Source: JABDBL01 sp963845445 (GTDB lineage: Bacteria > Cyanobacteriota > Vampirovibrionia > Obscuribacterales > Obscuribacteraceae). Taken from it: a stretch of 64,000 bases of DNA. This document shows positions 62,428 to 64,000 of this stretch, piece by piece. Location of the stretch: assembly GCA_963845445.1 (NCBI GenBank), contig CAWJSE010000002.1:1550001-1614000 (forward strand). Reading direction: 5' to 3'. The stretch's first letter is position 1, and each line of letters opens with the position of its first letter. Both the position numbers and the translations under genes were made by a program. Below the pieces are notes generated by a model that saw only the letters and a list, made by a program, of their open reading frames with translations, had not been told where the DNA came from and did not search any database.

Positions 62428-64000
62428 CTAATAACTTGCCTTATTATATTTCATTTTTGCTTGCATTTGCTCACTCTGTGAACGAATATACGATTGGCTT
62501 TTTTGCATTTTTCGATCGAATTCCTTTTTGTCAATAGAGCGCGGCGCACCACTAGCAGTATTACCCATAGAATTTTGTCCAGTCCGCACAGACAGCGAAT
62601 TCATGAATTCATTCACTATAGCAGAATCGACCCAGGCCGGATGACCCGCAGCAATCATCATATAAAAGTACCGATCAATGACGACCATCCTAAATCTCAT
62701 GATGCCGGACTCATCCTTGACCTTAATCGCAGCCCGTATCTCACGCCCGGGATGATTGCAAATGTTCATTGCAGTCTGACCTATTACGCCCACTTTGTTT
62801 TGCGCCTGCTTTGCAGCGGCATTCTTTTCAGGCGCAGCAAATTTGTTTGCTTGACTTTTCGAAAGCTGAGCAAGTTTAGCACTCATTGATCCGATCAGTG
62901 AACTACCAATGGCATTATAAAGTTGCTGGATTTTCGCCTGATCCGACAGAGATCCAGGAAGGATTAGATACCCAAATATATAAGAGCCAGCAAAAGTCTT
63001 ATAGGTATACTCTACAGACCTCATTCCGTTTACCGAACCATAGCCGACCGGGTCTGCTGGCCCTGGCAACATAACGCTAAACTTACCTTCAGGATAATAT
63101 AGCCTTTCTAATTTGTGCGAACCAAAAGAAGTTTTTGGTGTCGCATTTGATGCCGACATTTGCGAAACGGAAAATCCTTTTTGGTCAACAGCGCCGGCAA
63201 GCCATAGTCCCCTACCATGTGACCAGCGCCCACAGCCACCAAATAAGTACCATGGTCCTTGTCCTTTAAGCAATCTTCCAGCTTGCTCACCATGCCTTGG
63301 TTTCGAGCAACAATGATTTTATCGTTTACCTCTTTGAGCTCAGGTCTCAGCTGAAAATTACGGATAGACAGCTTTTCCAGTTTAACTGTATCGCCCCCAC
63401 GCCAGGCAGACATCATTCCATCTAGATTATCAGGAATATCTTTTAAATCTAACAGAGCCGATAAAAGCTGCGCATCCTGCTCAGCTTCCGAAAAACCGGA
63501 TAACAAATTTATCTGGAAATCCACCGACTCTAGCTCACTTACCCTTTTATTCATCTGCTTAGCTTTGGCAATAAGATACATATCTAATCCCGGAACTTTT
63601 AATCCATAACGCCTAATAGCATCAGAACTAATCAAGCCCGAAACCTGAGAAGGTCTATAGCGCTCATATATTTCCATTGGCTCTCCAGCCCAATCCAAAT
63701 ACTGCTCAAAGACCTTTTTAGTTTCTGGACTGAGATGATTAGATAATTTATCGCCGTTTTTATATGCTCTCTTTTCGTTTGCCGATTTTGCTGAGCTGAT
63801 TATTTTTGCCCTGTCGGGTATACATTCAACAAACAGTTCTTGCGATTGGGCAAAAGCTTCTTCAATTTCACTTGGAACAGGATAAAAATCCGGTTTTACG
63901 ACGTGAATCGTGCCCAATAAATATACTTTTTGGTTGCCCCGGGTGGCCTTCCACAGAAACAATGGCTTTTCATCAACCTTCGCTTCACCACTCTGCTCTG
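62428..64000 (-). pseudogene. TraB/GumN-family protein with extra C-terminal domain, frameshifted and cut by window edge
   Basis: The frame is open to the right edge, so the 5' end lies outside. The TraB/GumN domain (PLFLWKATRGNQKVYLLGTIHV; FVECIPDRA; VAVGAGHMVGDYGLPALL) ends at a frameshift near 63178-63182, where one A is missing from an A run on the coding strand. Restoring it reads KKGFSVSQMSASNATPK and on into about 240 residues not part of standard TraB (EGKFSVMLPGPADPVGYGS; RFRMVVIDRYFYMMIAAGHP), resembling DUF1795/PsbP-like domains. As written, the domains are in separate frames. Confidence 0.8.

Overview
The window is about 64 kb of moderately AT-rich bacterial chromosome carrying roughly 60 genes on both strands, one tRNA and no phage or insertion sequence. 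Gene content points to a free-living, heterotrophic, diderm bacterium: DsbD, RlpA and GumN/TraB-like envelope proteins, PlsC, the MEP isoprenoid enzyme Dxr, a cyanobacterial-looking SSB, many exported TPR proteins, and Roadblock/LC7 and DUF4388 (PATAN) regulators. There are no photosynthesis genes. My best guess is a non-photosynthetic relative of Cyanobacteria (Vampirovibrionia/Melainabacteria, Obscuribacterales-like). This is inferred from gene style and was not tested by phylogeny.

Layout. 0-8.5 kb: FKBP isomerase, response regulator, SSB, cyclase-family hydrolase, GTP cyclohydrolase FolE2, a decayed solute-binding protein, the alr-nadD-yqeK operon, HU, an oxidoreductase and tRNA-Gly. 8.4-9.6 kb: one SGNH-like membrane-anchored gene lying between the tRNA-Gly 3' end and a degraded second copy of it. 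10.3-16.4 kb: the protein quality-control block tig-clpP-clpX-lon. 16.8-21.7 kb: aminotransferase, aldehyde dehydrogenase, acyl-CoA dehydrogenase and a secreted protein. 21.8 kb: a ClpN-UVR-ClpN protein without an ATPase. 23-31 kb: minus-strand run mnmE-thrS-dxr-upp plus membrane proteins. 31-42 kb: second HU, beta-glucosidase overlapping dsbD, a repeat-rich membrane/Roadblock protein, a GT39 glycosyltransferase and a TPR protein. 42-50 kb: RlpA, LOG, an ABC-2 exporter, an orphan AbiEi-like regulator, a GT87-like protein and tryptophanase. 50-64 kb: exported hypotheticals, a DUF4388 protein, thiolase, two FecR-like paralogues, PanD, PlsC, a TPR-NHL protein and a TraB/GumN protein running off the right edge.

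The most striking pattern is coding disruption limited to exported or envelope genes. Five genes each carry one apparent single-base deletion in a short A/T run: the membrane protein at 23750-25335, the GT39 enzyme at 38771-40473, RlpA at 42240-42700, the FecR-like protein at 57389-58080 and TraB at 62428-64000. A sixth, the solute-binding protein at 3710-4025, has lost its middle and is also out of frame. Every housekeeping gene is intact. I list these as pseudogenes, but assembly error has not been excluded. Other points of interest are the tRNA-flanked gene, the ATPase-less Clp N-domain protein, the triple-repeat Roadblock protein and the DUF4388 protein with a STAS-like front.
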